Program-made: the position numbers and the translations under genes
In this document: positions 51,774 to 62,329 of the stretch, in pieces
Layout of the letters: each line of letters begins with the position of its first letter
Numbering within the stretch: position 1 is the first letter of the stretch
Notes under the pieces: generated by a model
What the model was told of the DNA's origin: nothing
The model's input: only the letters and a program-made list of their open reading frames with translations
Database searches by the model: none
DNA from: Palsa-504 sp963844625
GTDB taxonomy: Bacteria > Actinomycetota > Actinomycetes > Streptosporangiales > Streptosporangiaceae
NCBI GenBank assembly: GCA_963844625.1
Contig: CAWJPF010000027.1
Coordinates: forward strand, 13,574 to 77,573
DNA: 64,000 bases
Direction of reading: 5' to 3'

Positions 51774-54104
51774 GTGACGGGCTGGGGTGAAGCCGCTTTC
51801 GACGCATACCTCCCGGCGGACATGGTCCTGGGCCAGGCGGATATAGCTGTCGTGGTCACTGACAGGCTCAGCAATCTCCTGTTCGTCAACGACTACGCGA
51901 CCAGGCTTTTCCGGATTTCCGGTGACGTGGCGCGGCTGGCCGGCTGCCCGGTCCTGTCCCTCGGCCTGTTCGCCGACGACGACGTGCGCAAGACCGAGGA
52001 TCTTGCCGGGCAGGTGCTGCGCGGGCGGTCGTGGGAGGGAACGTTCGAGTGCCTGCGCGGCGACGGATCCAGAGCGCTCATCCGGGCCTTCGCCGTGCCC
52101 CTGCGTCACCCTGGCGGTGACATCGACGGGGTGGTGATCCTGGCCCGGGAGGCCAGCAAAAGGGACGGGCAGGGCGACCAGGACCGGATCGCCCTGCTCG
52201 AGCGGATCGGCGAGCGGCTGGCCGGCTCGCTGGAAATCGGCACCACGCTCAAGCACGTAGCGGAGATGCTCGTGCCGCAGTTCGCCGATCACTGCTTCAT
52301 CGATCTCTACCAGGGCGACCAGCTCATCCGCCGCGTGATGCGGCACGCGAGCAACTGGGTGCCGCCGCCGGATACCTGGGCGCAGGTAGGCGAGCAGATC
52401 CACTACCCGGAGGGCCACTTCTGCCAGCAGGCGATGACACGCCTGGACACGATCGCGGTCCAAGACCTGGACAGCTACCCCGCACCGAGCGCGGAGAGCA
52501 TGGCGGCGGGTCGTCAGGCCGGCCTCACGTCGGTAATCGCGGCGCCGCTGTACGCCAGGGGAGAACTGCTCGGCGTGATGAGCCTGGCCCTGTCCCGGCT
52601 CACCGACCGGGACGAGGGCCACTATGACACCCCCGACCGCGATCTCATCGGCGCGATCGCCAGCCGGGTGGCCATCGCGATCGACAACGCGATGCTGTTC
52701 GAGACCGAGCGGCAGACCGCGCTGGCCTTCCAGAAGAGCCTGCTGCCGCAGGCCATCCCGGAGCTGGACGGCCTGGAGGTCGCCTGCAGGTACGTTCCCG
52801 CGAAGCCGCTGGAGACGCAGGGACAGGGGATCCAGACCCAGGTCGGCGGTGACTGGTATGACATCATCCCGCTGGCCGCCGGGCGGGTGGGCATCGTCAT
52901 CGGCGACGTTGAGGGCCGCGGCGCGCGGGCGGCGGCGATCATGGGTCAGCTGCGCGCGGCGCTCCGGGCGTTCGCCCAGGACGAAAAGTCGCCCGCTGAC
53001 ATCATGCGGAAACTGGACGAGTGGTGCCGGTCGCTGGCCCAGGCCGATGAGAACGGGGTCCCGCTGGCCGGGGACCCGCCCACGGTCAGCTGCATCTACA
53101 TGATCTATGACGCGTGGTCGAGGGAACTGACCTTCGCTAACGCAGGCCACGACGCCCCGCTGCTGATCAGCGCCGGGCAGGTGCGCCAGCTTGAGTTCGC
53201 GTACAAGGGCGTTCTGCTCGGCGTACGCGGCAAGGGGATCCGGGGACTGCCGACGTACAAGGAGCAGACGATCGGCATGCCGCCCGGGGCCATTCTGGTG
53301 TTCTTCACCGACGGCCTGACCGACCGGCGGACCCGCGCGGACGGCTCAGGCCACTACTCGGAGACCGAGGCGGTGGAGATGCTGCAGCAGGCGGTCCGCG
53401 GGGCCGCCGCGAGCGGCGACGCCGACGCCGTGGCCACGGCGGCCGAGTTCGCGGTACCCGGCGACATCGACGACGACATGGCCATCCTGGTGGTGAAATC
53501 CTCTCCTTCCGAACTCGCCTCGAACGAGCGCACCTTCCCCGCCCAGCCGATCATGGTGTCCGAGGCCAGGCGGATGGCCGCCCAGACATTCGCGTCGTGG
53601 GGTATGGATACCGAGCAGGTTGAGCTCGCGTGCCTGCTGGTCTCCGAGGTCGTCACCAACGCCGTCTTGCACGCCTCGATCACGCCCAGTCCGGGCCGCG
53701 ATCTCGATTTTGAGCTGGAGCCCTTGGTCATGTCCGGCGCCCCGGCCCCGGCCCCGGCCCCGCGGACCGCCGCCCCGGCCCCGCGAACCCCCCCTGCCCC
53801 GCGGGCCGCCGCCCCGGTCCAGGGGGGTGCCGCGCCGGTCTGGGACCCCGCCGCGCCCGAGGCCGACCCCGCCCCGCCCGTCCGGGAGTTCGCGCTGCGG
53901 CTGCGCCGCGGGGCAACCGCGGTGTGGGTCGAGGTATTCGATCCCGACCTCCGGCTGCCCCGGATACGTACCGCAGGGGAAACCGATGAAGGCGGACGTG
54001 GCCTCTACCTGGTCGAACAGCTGGCGACCCGGTGGGGATCCCGGCCGACCCCGGAAGGCAAAGCAGTGTGGTTCGAGATGCCGCGTACCGGCTACCGAAC
54101 CTGA
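51774..54104 (+). CDS. PAS-GAF-PP2C (SpoIIE) phosphatase with HATPase domain
   Basis: The 776-residue protein has, in order: PAS (about 18-120, VVVTDRLSNLLFVNDYATRL), GAF (about 145-310, LERIGERLAGSLEIGTTLKH), PP2C/SpoIIE (about 315-560, LLPQAIPELDGLEVACRY, VGGDWYDIIPL, VIGDVEGRG, FFTDGLTDRR) and a histidine-kinase-like ATPase (VELACLLVSEVVTNAVLHA ... DEGGRGLYLVEQLATRWG). An Ala/Pro-rich insert of about 60 residues splits the ATPase domain. The acidic metal ligands look intact, although GDVEGRG replaces the usual GDVxGHG. Such proteins regulate anti-anti-sigma factors by dephosphorylation. The GTG follows GGGGAG. Confidence 0.9.
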   Translation: MTGWGEAAFDAYLPADMVLGQADIAVVVTDRLSNLLFVNDYATRLFRISGDVARLAGCPVLSLGLFADDDVRKTEDLAGQVLRGRSWEGTFECLRGDGSRALIRAFAVPLRHPGGDIDGVVILAREASKRDGQGDQDRIALLERIGERLAGSLEIGTTLKHVAEMLVPQFADHCFIDLYQGDQLIRRVMRHASNWVPPPDTWAQVGEQIHYPEGHFCQQAMTRLDTIAVQDLDSYPAPSAESMAAGRQAGLTSVIAAPLYARGELLGVMSLALSRLTDRDEGHYDTPDRDLIGAIASRVAIAIDNAMLFETERQTALAFQKSLLPQAIPELDGLEVACRYVPAKPLETQGQGIQTQVGGDWYDIIPLAAGRVGIVIGDVEGRGARAAAIMGQLRAALRAFAQDEKSPADIMRKLDEWCRSLAQADENGVPLAGDPPTVSCIYMIYDAWSRELTFANAGHDAPLLISAGQVRQLEFAYKGVLLGVRGKGIRGLPTYKEQTIGMPPGAILVFFTDGLTDRRTRADGSGHYSETEAVEMLQQAVRGAAASGDADAVATAAEFAVPGDIDDDMAILVVKSSPSELASNERTFPAQPIMVSEARRMAAQTFASWGMDTEQVELACLLVSEVVTNAVLHASITPSPGRDLDFELEPLVMSGAPAPAPAPRTAAPAPRTPPAPRAAAPVQGGAAPVWDPAAPEADPAPPVREFALRLRRGATAVWVEVFDPDLRLPRIRTAGETDEGGRGLYLVEQLATRWGSRPTPEGKAVWFEMPRTGYRT

Positions 54105-54134
54105 TCAGCACCCTGCCGGGAGCCGGCCAGCGCC

Positions 54135-54302
54135 TCAGTGACCGCTATGTGAGGCGTACAACATGAGGACCACGAGGACGAATACGATAATCGCCCCGGT
54201 CCAGGTCTTACCCGACACGCCTAGCTTCATCCTGCCGCGCAGGCGCGTCCAGCCGAACGCGACGATGACGCCGAGGAACACCAGCAAGATGAGTCCGGTC
54301 AT
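54135..54302 (-). CDS. Small two-helix membrane protein
   Basis: The 55-codon gene has AGGGAGG before its ATG at 54302. The product MTGLILLVFLGVIVAFGWTR has a first helix, then a basic loop RLRGRMKLGVSGK, then a second helix (GAIIVFVLVVLMLYA) and a short HSGH end. The clean ribosome site, hydrophobic pattern and placement in an otherwise empty gap make it a convincing small gene. It is convergent with the phosphatase gene. Function unknown. Confidence 0.78.
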   Translation of the reverse strand: MTGLILLVFLGVIVAFGWTRLRGRMKLGVSGKTWTGAIIVFVLVVLMLYASHSGH

Positions 54303-54421
54303 GGTCGCCTCCCTGAACCTGCGGTTTTTGCCAACCCGTCCCGAGCCTACGGCATTCGGTCGCTGGGGGCGATAGGAGGTACCGTGAGTGTAAGAGCGAA
54401 ATAGGGCGGACGGAGGCCTTG

Positions 54422-55567
54422 ATGGCGGAAGCGTTCATAGCTGGTGCGGTGCGCACCGCTATCGGGAAGCGGAACGGATCTCTGGCCGGAGTCCACCCGG
54501 TCGATCTCGGCGCCCACGCCCTGCGCGAGCTGATCGACCGGACCGGGGTCGATCCCGCCGCGGTCGACGACGTGATCATGGGCTGCGTCTCCCAGATCGG
54601 TCCGCAGACCTTCGACATCGCGAGGAACGCGTGGCTGTCAGCCGGCCTGCCGGAAAGCGTGCCAGGCGTCACGATCGACCGGCAGTGCGGATCGTCCCAG
54701 CAGGCGGTCCATTTCGCTGCCCAGGCCGTCCTTTCCGGGACGCAGGACCTGGTGGTCGCGGCCGGCGTGGAGAGCATGAGCATCGTCACCATGGGCTCAA
54801 CGGCCACCCTGGCCATGGCGGCGGGCATGCCGGGGCCGTGGGGCACCGGCTGGCGGAAGCGCTACGGCGACCAGGAAATCTCTCAGTTCCGCGGCGCTCA
54901 GCTGATCTGCGAGCAGTGGGGCATCAAGCGAAGCCAGCTTGAGGAGTTCGCGCTCGAGAGCCACCAGCGGGCGGTGCGTGCCCTCGATGAGGGCCGGTTC
55001 GAGCGGGAGATAGCCCCGCTGGATGGCTTCAGCCGGGACGAGGGCCCGCGCCGCGATACCTCGCTGGAGAAGATGGCTGGTCTGGCGCCGCTCCGCGAGG
55101 GCTGGGAGATCACCGCCGCGGTGGCCTCCCAGATTTCCGACGGGGCCGCGGCGCTGCTCATCGCCTCGGAAGCGGCGCTGGACAGGTACGGCCTGACTCC
55201 GCTGGCCCGGGTGCACGCGCTTACCGTGGTGGGCTCCGACCCGGTCCTGATGCTGACCGGCCCGATCGACGCGACCCGGAAGGTGCTGGCGAAGGCCGGG
55301 ATGACGGTCGCGGACATCGACGTGTTCGAGGTCAACGAGGCGTTCGCCCCTGTCCTGCTGGCCTGGTCGGAAGACACCGGGGCGCCGCTCGAGCGAACCA
55401 ACCCCAACGGCGGGGCCATCGCGCTCGGGCATCCGCTCGGGGCTACGGGCGCGATCTTGATGACCAAGCTCGTGTACGAGCTTCAGCGGACCGGAGGCCG
55501 GTTCGGCCTGCAGACCATGTGCGAGGGCGGCGGCCAGGCCAACGCGACGATCGTCGAGCGGGTCTGA
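54422..55567 (+). CDS. Acetyl-CoA acetyltransferase / thiolase
   Basis: The 381-residue thiolase has the acylated Cys in TIDRQCGSSQQAVHFAA (about 88), the loop VFEVNEAFAPVLL, the His in GGAIALGHPLGATGA and the second Cys in TMCEGGGQANA. All catalytic residues are present. It cleaves 3-ketoacyl-CoA or condenses acetyl-CoA, for fatty acid, steroid or acetoacetyl-CoA metabolism. The ATG at 54422 follows GGAGG; a TTG one codon earlier is in frame. It stands alone, convergent with the lone regulator. Confidence 0.93.
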   Translation: MAEAFIAGAVRTAIGKRNGSLAGVHPVDLGAHALRELIDRTGVDPAAVDDVIMGCVSQIGPQTFDIARNAWLSAGLPESVPGVTIDRQCGSSQQAVHFAAQAVLSGTQDLVVAAGVESMSIVTMGSTATLAMAAGMPGPWGTGWRKRYGDQEISQFRGAQLICEQWGIKRSQLEEFALESHQRAVRALDEGRFEREIAPLDGFSRDEGPRRDTSLEKMAGLAPLREGWEITAAVASQISDGAAALLIASEAALDRYGLTPLARVHALTVVGSDPVLMLTGPIDATRKVLAKAGMTVADIDVFEVNEAFAPVLLAWSEDTGAPLERTNPNGGAIALGHPLGATGAILMTKLVYELQRTGGRFGLQTMCEGGGQANATIVERV

Positions 55568-55596
55568 CGATCCCGCCCATCGCGTCAGCCCGGGCC

Positions 55597-56034
55597 CTAG
55601 ACGTCCGGGATACAGAGCACGTAGCCGATACCCCGCCTGGTGTGGATGAGCGGCGGCCCCAGCCGGTCGAGCTTGCGCCGCAGGTAACTCACGTACGTTT
55701 CCACCACCTGTGACTGGCCGGTATAGCCGTAGCCCCAGACGGTCTGCAGCAGCTGGGCTCTGGTTAGCACGCTGTCCTGGTGGCGCAGCAGGCAGGCCAG
55801 CAGCCGGAACTCGGTCGGTGACAGGTCCAAAGGCGTCCCGGCCCGGTCGGCCGTCCACCGGGACTCGTCAAGCACGAGGTCGCCGCAGCGGAGCACGGCC
55901 CCCTCTCTCAACATTTGACCGGGGGACACCTGACCGGAAAGGCGGTCGGTGGCCGCGATGGCGCCCGCGGGACCGTTAGGCACCAGCCGGCGCACCCGCG
56001 CTGAACGCGGGTGCGCCGGTGATGTGGCTGCCAT
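55597..56034 (-). CDS. Lone OmpR/PhoB-type winged-helix regulator without receiver domain
   Basis: The 145-residue protein has a complete C-terminal winged helix: LVLDESRWTADRAGTPLDLS, PTEFRLLACLLRHQDSVLTR, QLLQTVWGYGYTGQ, VVETYVSYLRRKLDRLG, IHTRRGIGYVL. The ~45 residues before it are Arg/Pro/Ala-rich, with no receiver fold or phospho-acceptor Asp. The ATG at 56034 lies 17 bases after the stop of the secreted-protein gene. A perfect 14-base-stem hairpin lies inside the 5' coding part, so the true start could be downstream of it. It may regulate independently of phosphorylation. Confidence 0.8.
   Translation of the reverse strand: MAATSPAHPRSARVRRLVPNGPAGAIAATDRLSGQVSPGQMLREGAVLRCGDLVLDESRWTADRAGTPLDLSPTEFRLLACLLRHQDSVLTRAQLLQTVWGYGYTGQSQVVETYVSYLRRKLDRLGPPLIHTRRGIGYVLCIPDV
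55987..56019 (-). other. Perfect hairpin inside the regulator's 5' coding region
   Basis: CCGGCGCACCCGCG and its exact complement surround the loop CTGAA. It sits 15 bases after the proposed start codon and could slow translation or end transcripts from the upstream gene. Confidence 0.6.
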
Positions 56035-56051
56035 TGGCTCGCCGCTCCGGC

Positions 56052-56951
56052 TCACCAGGAGGTCGGAGCCACAGTCGGTGTGGCGGCCGGCGTCGGGGTG
56101 TGCGCCCGGCCGCCTACGGTGGCGGTGCTCAGCGGAGTGAACAGGACCAGCTTGGCGTGCAGCGTCCAGTGCGACCGAGTTCCGGCGACCAGCGCAAGGT
56201 CGCCGCGGGCCAGGGTGTTCGTGGCCTGCCACGCGTTCTGGGTGAACGTGGTCGGACTCCACGAGGGCATGGTGTTCGACGGCATGGTGGCCGTCTGCGA
56301 GACCGTCGCCGTGCTCCTGGTCACCGTGACCGTCACGGTCAGGTCGGTATTGGCCACTTGTACCGATACCGTCTGGGCCGCGGGGGTGGGGGTCAGCAGG
56401 TCGGCGGCGACCAGGGGGCTCCCCGCCATCAGCGTGGCCGCCGGGATCATGTTGCCCGAGGACATCGCCTGCTGCGTGGCACTGGTGCTGGCGGTCAGCG
56501 CCGCCGTGCCGGCCTTGGTATTCGAGACGTTCCGGAATTTCGTGCCCGCGGAAAGCAGCCACAGATGCAACGACCCGTTAGACGACTGCAGGATAAGGAA
56601 TTTGTGCGTGGCCAGGACGACGATGCCGCGCTGCACGTCGAGCGTCTTGCCCGCGTGTGACGCCTGGCTGAATTGCCGCGCCTGAGTCAGGCTGGCGAGC
56701 TGCGAGTAGGCGCCCTTGGCGGACCAGCCCCATTCGTTCATTGCCGTGTTGAGCGCGGTTCCCTCATTGCTGTAGCTGGCCGCGTAGGCGGCCGGTGAGG
56801 CCGCGGCCGCGTGACTCGCGGCCCCGTGGCTCGTGGCCGCTACTGCTATCGCGGCGATGGAGCCGCTGCTGACCAGAACTGCGGTCGCAATGCCGACACG
56901 CGTCTTGACAGACGCCCGACGGCTTTTCCCGTAACGCTCGCGGGCAATCAT
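56052..56951 (-). CDS. Secreted or membrane-tethered protein of unknown function
   Basis: The 299-residue protein has a basic start (MIARERYGKSRRASVKTR), a signal or anchor helix (VGIATAVLVSSGSIAAIAVAA), then an Ala/Ser-rich segment and a region EGTALNTAMNEWGWSAKGAY. The rest is Thr/Ser/Val-rich with VQVANTDLTVTVTVTRS, suggesting beta structure, and the protein ends in a Pro/Thr tail. No catalytic motif is visible. It is cotranscribed with the lone winged-helix regulator. I do not recognise the family. The 240 bases upstream, to 57194, carry no gene. Confidence 0.7.
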   Translation of the reverse strand: MIARERYGKSRRASVKTRVGIATAVLVSSGSIAAIAVAATSHGAASHAAAASPAAYAASYSNEGTALNTAMNEWGWSAKGAYSQLASLTQARQFSQASHAGKTLDVQRGIVVLATHKFLILQSSNGSLHLWLLSAGTKFRNVSNTKAGTAALTASTSATQQAMSSGNMIPAATLMAGSPLVAADLLTPTPAAQTVSVQVANTDLTVTVTVTRSTATVSQTATMPSNTMPSWSPTTFTQNAWQATNTLARGDLALVAGTRSHWTLHAKLVLFTPLSTATVGGRAHTPTPAATPTVAPTSW

Positions 56952-57194
56952 GAGTGCCTCCTTCTTCCGTGGACGCCGCGCCCGCTACGCGCGTCCGGGT
57001 ACGCCTGTCCCGGGCCTCTGGGTTCTAGGTTGCCGCTGGACGGCCCGTTCGTATCCATGACTCGAGACTGCCCCGGCCAGCCCCGCCGGGATCCGGAATC
57101 ACGGCTCACGTAAGCAGTACGTTCGTGAGTTCACATGCTGACGGCGCGGCCCGCCGCGATACCGCGACGGGCCGGGAAGGAGTTCAGCGCTCGG

Positions 57195-58973
57195 TTACAT
57201 TCGCTCCGGCACGGGCACTCCGAGCAGCTCAAGGCCGGTGGTCAGCACGTCGTACGTCAGCGCCGAGAGCGCGAGTCGGCTAGCCCGGAGCGTCTGCGGC
57301 TCGGCCTTGAGCACCGGGCATTCCTCGTAGAACGTAGTGAACAGGCTGGCTACGTCGAACAGGTAGGTGCCCAGCCGGTGCGGTTCCGTGGTCTCGCCGA
57401 CCTGGGTGAGGATCGTGCCGAAGCTGAGCAGTCGCAGCGCGAGCGCCCGTTCGGGGCCCGCGGTGATCGCCACACCTGTCCTCCGGGCGGCGTCCTCAAG
57501 TGCCTGGCCGTCCTGCGCCTCGCGCCCCTCCGCCGCCGCGGCCCGGCGGAAGATCGACCGGATCCTTGCGGCGGCATACTGCAGGTAGGGACCGGTATTA
57601 CCGCGGAATGAGATCATCCGGTCCCAGTCGAACAGGTAGGCGCTTTCCCGGGCGGTGGACAGGTCGGCGTACTTCACCGCGCCGATGCCGACCGCCTCGG
57701 CCACCTCGTCCAGTTCGGCCGCATCGAAGCGGGCGGCCGCGTCCAGCTCGTCGAGGATGGCGCGAGCCCGGTCCACGCCCTCCTGCAGCAGATCGTCGAG
57801 CTTGGGCGTTTCGCCTTCCCTGGTCTTCAGCCGGTTGCCGTCTTCGCCGAGCACCATGCCGATCTGCGCGTGCTCGAAGCTGGTGCCCGCGGGTATCCAG
57901 CCGGCCTCACGGGCGACGGCGAAGATCATCTGGAAGTGCAGGGCCTGCTCGGATCCGACCACGTAGATGGCGCGGTCGCAGTGCAGGTCGTCCACACGGT
58001 AGCGGACGGCCGCCAGATCGGTGGTCGCGTAGTTGTAGCCGCCGTCGCTCTTGCGGATGATGAGGGGCAGCGGCCTGCCCTCGCGGCCGGTGAAACCCGG
58101 GGGAAACACGCACAGCGCGCCCTCGTTCTCGACCGCGATGCCTTTTTTCTCGAGCAGCCTGACCGTCTCCGCGAGCATGTCGTTGTAGAAGCTCTCGCCG
58201 CGGATATCGTCGTCGGTGAGGCTGACCCGAAGGCGGGCGTACACCCGGTGCAGGTACTGCTTGGACATGTCGACCAGGTCCTGCCAGATGGCCAGGGTCT
58301 CTGGATCCCCGGCCTGCAGCCGCACGAGCCGGGACCGCGCGCGCTCGTTGAACTCCGGCTCGGTGTCGAAGTTGCGCCTGGCCGCCTGGTAGAACGCGTT
58401 CGGGTCGGTCTGGAGCAGCGCCGCTTCCGGCGAGTCCTCGCCGACGTCAAGCAGGTGCTCGATAAGCATGCCGAACGGGGTGCCCCAGTCGCCGACGTGG
58501 TTATCCCTGATCACCCGGTGTCCGGCGAACTCGAGGACCCGCGCGATGGCGTCGCCGACGGCGGTCGTGCGCAGGTGCCCGACGTGCATTTCCTTGGCGA
58601 TGTTGGGGGAGGAGTACTCCACCACGACCGTCTGCGGCTGGGCTACGGGCGCTAGCCCGAGCCGGTCATCGCCGAGCATCGACGAGGCCTGAGCGGCGAT
58701 CCAGTCGTCGCGCAGGGTGAAGTTGATGAAGCCAGGCCCGCTGACCTGCGGCTCGGCGCTCACGTCGGTCACGTCGAGGTGCGTGGCCAGCTCGCCGGCG
58801 ACCTCGCGCGGCGGGCGGCCGAGCCGCTTGCCGAGCGGAAGCGCCACGTTCGCCTGGAAGTCGGCGAATGCTGACGGCCGGATCAGCGGATCGGCATCGC
58901 CGTACTCCGGGCCGAACGACGCGACGATGGCATCGTGCATCCGCTCCGCGAGAACCTGCTGTGGATCGGCCAT
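57195..58973 (-). CDS. argS: Arginyl-tRNA synthetase
   Basis: The 592-residue class I enzyme has the ArgS N-terminal domain (PSAFADFQANVALPLGKRLG), the HIGH-type motif VVVEYSSPNIAKEMHVGHLR, DNHVGDWGTPFGMLIEHLL, GMVLGEDGNRLKTREG in the KMSK region, and the terminal DALR anticodon domain ending GLELLGVPVPERM. It charges tRNA-Arg. The ATG at 58973 is 51 bases after the stop of plsX on the same strand. Confidence 0.95.
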   Translation of the reverse strand: MADPQQVLAERMHDAIVASFGPEYGDADPLIRPSAFADFQANVALPLGKRLGRPPREVAGELATHLDVTDVSAEPQVSGPGFINFTLRDDWIAAQASSMLGDDRLGLAPVAQPQTVVVEYSSPNIAKEMHVGHLRTTAVGDAIARVLEFAGHRVIRDNHVGDWGTPFGMLIEHLLDVGEDSPEAALLQTDPNAFYQAARRNFDTEPEFNERARSRLVRLQAGDPETLAIWQDLVDMSKQYLHRVYARLRVSLTDDDIRGESFYNDMLAETVRLLEKKGIAVENEGALCVFPPGFTGREGRPLPLIIRKSDGGYNYATTDLAAVRYRVDDLHCDRAIYVVGSEQALHFQMIFAVAREAGWIPAGTSFEHAQIGMVLGEDGNRLKTREGETPKLDDLLQEGVDRARAILDELDAAARFDAAELDEVAEAVGIGAVKYADLSTARESAYLFDWDRMISFRGNTGPYLQYAAARIRSIFRRAAAAEGREAQDGQALEDAARRTGVAITAGPERALALRLLSFGTILTQVGETTEPHRLGTYLFDVASLFTTFYEECPVLKAEPQTLRASRLALSALTYDVLTTGLELLGVPVPERM

Positions 58974-59024
58974 ACCTCAAGCCTATCGGTGATTGCGACC
59001 TGGCCGGAGGCAGCCGGCTGGCCA

Positions 59025-60374
59025 TCACGGGGGCGCCCGTGACCAGGGGCCGCCCGCGACCGGGGGCCGCCCGCGACCGGAGGCCGGCCGCGACCGGGGG
59101 CCGCCCGCGACCGGGGGCCGGCCGCGACCGGGGACCAGTCGTAACGGGCGGCGCAGAAAGTGCCCCCGGTTCTGGGAGCGGCCCGGGCTGAGGCGCTGCG
59201 TGATCTTCTCGGTGATCTCGCCGCGGGCGAGGTCGGCCGCGAGCACACAGGCGGACGTGACGGCGCGGGCCTTGCTGGCGCCATGCGCGATCACCACGGT
59301 ACCGCCGAGGCCGAGCAGGACCGCCCCGCCGTAGCTCTCGGCGTCCAGCCGGGCGGCCAGTTCCCTTAGCGCGCGGCGCTGCAGGAACGCGCCGAGGCGG
59401 GCGGCCGGAGTCCCGGTCAGCGCGGCCCGCAGCTCGGCCGAGGCGAACCGGATCGAGCCTTCGAGCGTCTTCAGCGCCACGTTCCCGGTGAACCCGTCGG
59501 TCACGATCACGTCGACCTCGCCGGCCAGCAGGTCACCGCCTTCCACGTTGCCCGCGAAGCTCAGCGGAAGCGCGCCGTGCGGCGGGTCGCTGGCCAGCAG
59601 TTCATGCGCGCGCCTGGTGAACTTGTTTCCCTTCCCCGGCTCGCTGCCGATGGTCAGCAGACCCACTCGGGGGGCGGCCACGCCGAGCGTGAGCTGGGCG
59701 TAGGCCACGCCTAGCTGAGCGAACTGAACGAGCATCTCGGGCTTGGGGTCCGCGGTCGCGCCCGCGTCGATCAGCACCGTACGGCCCGGGCGGGTCGGCA
59801 GCACCACCGCGAGTCCGGGCCGTAGCACACTGGGCAGCGCCCGCAGCCGGAGCCTCGCGGTCGCCACGATCCCGCCGGTAGAGCCGGCTGATACGACCGC
59901 GGCCGCCTCACCACGCCGGACCAGCTGGCAGGCGACCGCGACGCTCGACCGGGGGCGGCGGAGGCTGGCCAGCGCGCCTTCCTCCATCGCGAGGGTGTCC
60001 TCAGCCGGCACCACGTGGAGCTCGTCAGCCGCGCCTATCGCGGTCAGCGCCTGCCGCAGCCGTGCCGCGGGCCCGGTCAGGAGCACGCGGATGCCGTGCT
60101 CGCGCTGCGCCGCGAGCGCTCCGGCGAGGATCTCGTCCGGGGCGTAATCACCGCCCATGGCGTCGACGGCGATGACAGGATCGGACTCGTCCGCGCCGGC
60201 CCGCGCGGCCACGCCGCCGAGGTCGCCCATCCCCGTGCCGTCGCCGGGATTCCCGGAGATCCCGGTCCCCTCAGTGCTCCCGCTGCCCCCTGGCTCCCCG
60301 GGACCGGCAGCCGCGCTCAGCGGGTCACCGGGGCGTGCGGCCGGGAATGACGCCTCATCCTTCGTGCCCTTCAC
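59025..60374 (-). CDS. plsX: Phosphate acyltransferase PlsX with repeat-derived tail
   Basis: The PlsX core begins near residue 66 (PVIAVDAMGGDYAPDEILAG) and has VVSAGSTGGIVATARL, LIDAGATADPKPEMLVQF, IGSEPGKGNKFTRRAHELL, DVIVTDGFTGNVALK and GGAVLLGLGGTVVIAHGAS. It makes acyl-phosphate from acyl-ACP for phospholipid synthesis. The GTG at 60374 gives 449 residues; an ATG at 60230 would remove a Gly/Pro-rich leader, and neither start has a well-spaced ribosome site. The last ~40 residues (GRGRPPVAGGP repeated at 17-residue spacing) come from a 17-bp minisatellite. No rpmF precedes it. Confidence 0.9.
   Translation of the reverse strand: MKGTKDEASFPAARPGDPLSAAAGPGEPGGSGSTEGTGISGNPGDGTGMGDLGGVAARAGADESDPVIAVDAMGGDYAPDEILAGALAAQREHGIRVLLTGPAARLRQALTAIGAADELHVVPAEDTLAMEEGALASLRRPRSSVAVACQLVRRGEAAAVVSAGSTGGIVATARLRLRALPSVLRPGLAVVLPTRPGRTVLIDAGATADPKPEMLVQFAQLGVAYAQLTLGVAAPRVGLLTIGSEPGKGNKFTRRAHELLASDPPHGALPLSFAGNVEGGDLLAGEVDVIVTDGFTGNVALKTLEGSIRFASAELRAALTGTPAARLGAFLQRRALRELAARLDAESYGGAVLLGLGGTVVIAHGASKARAVTSACVLAADLARGEITEKITQRLSPGRSQNRGHFLRRPLRLVPGRGRPPVAGGPRSRPASGRGRPPVAGGPWSRAPP
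59041..59142. repeat. 17-bp minisatellite over the plsX 3' end
   Basis: Six tandem units of GACCGGGGGCCGCCCGC with minor changes. Because 17 is not a multiple of three, each unit is read in a new frame, and the peptide repeat appears every three units (17 residues). Confidence 0.88.
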
Positions 60375-60902
60375 CCTGAGAGTGCCTGTATGTGGGCCCC
60401 ATTATGGTCCTGACGAGGAGTTCGGGCGGACTTGGACGGCCTAAGAACTCGCGAAGATCCGCGCGGTGCTCGCGGAGATCCGCGCGGTGCTCGCGGCGTG
60501 CTCGCCTTCGCCGCGGTGCGCCCGTTACGATGTACCGCGCACCATGGCACCCAGCCCGCAGGCCGGACCGGATGGCACGGACGGAACGGCATCGTCTTCG
60601 TGTTATGCGACAAGGCGCACAGAATGGACCGGCTACCAAAGCTGGTGCTTAGAAGTCGCTGTGATAAAGCCGAGTACTTCCTGCGAATCATGGTATTTCA
60701 GTCGGCGGAGCAAAGGCGGAAGGAGAATCGGAACTCACCGAGCGTGCCGAACGTGAAATAAATACGGGAGCAGTTAGGCCGGATGTTTGCCAGCAAACAC
60801 GGCCAGCCGGGGGGAACTGCTGGGAGCGGGTGTCTTGAGCTAATTTTCGCGTGCTGGGCAGCGAATCAGCCGCGCAGTGCGCCGTACGGAGGGAGAAGGC
60901 GC
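60375..60902. other. Gene-free stretch upstream of plsX and the KamA-type gene
   Basis: About 530 bases between divergent genes with no supportable protein. It contains a 21-bp direct repeat starting GATCCGCGCGGTGCTCGCGG (60456-60476 and 60477-60497). The usual rpmF gene is not here. The KamA-type gene has GGAGGGAGAAGG just before its start at the right end. Confidence 0.4.
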
Positions 60903-62309
<1,407 letters not shown>

Positions 62310-62329
62310 TCCGCGCGGGCCCCCAGGCG

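Noticed and set aside
60456..60497. 21-bp direct repeat upstream of plsX as an attachment site or origin
   Set aside because: Only two adjacent copies with no recombinase or DnaA-box context; simple slippage is enough.
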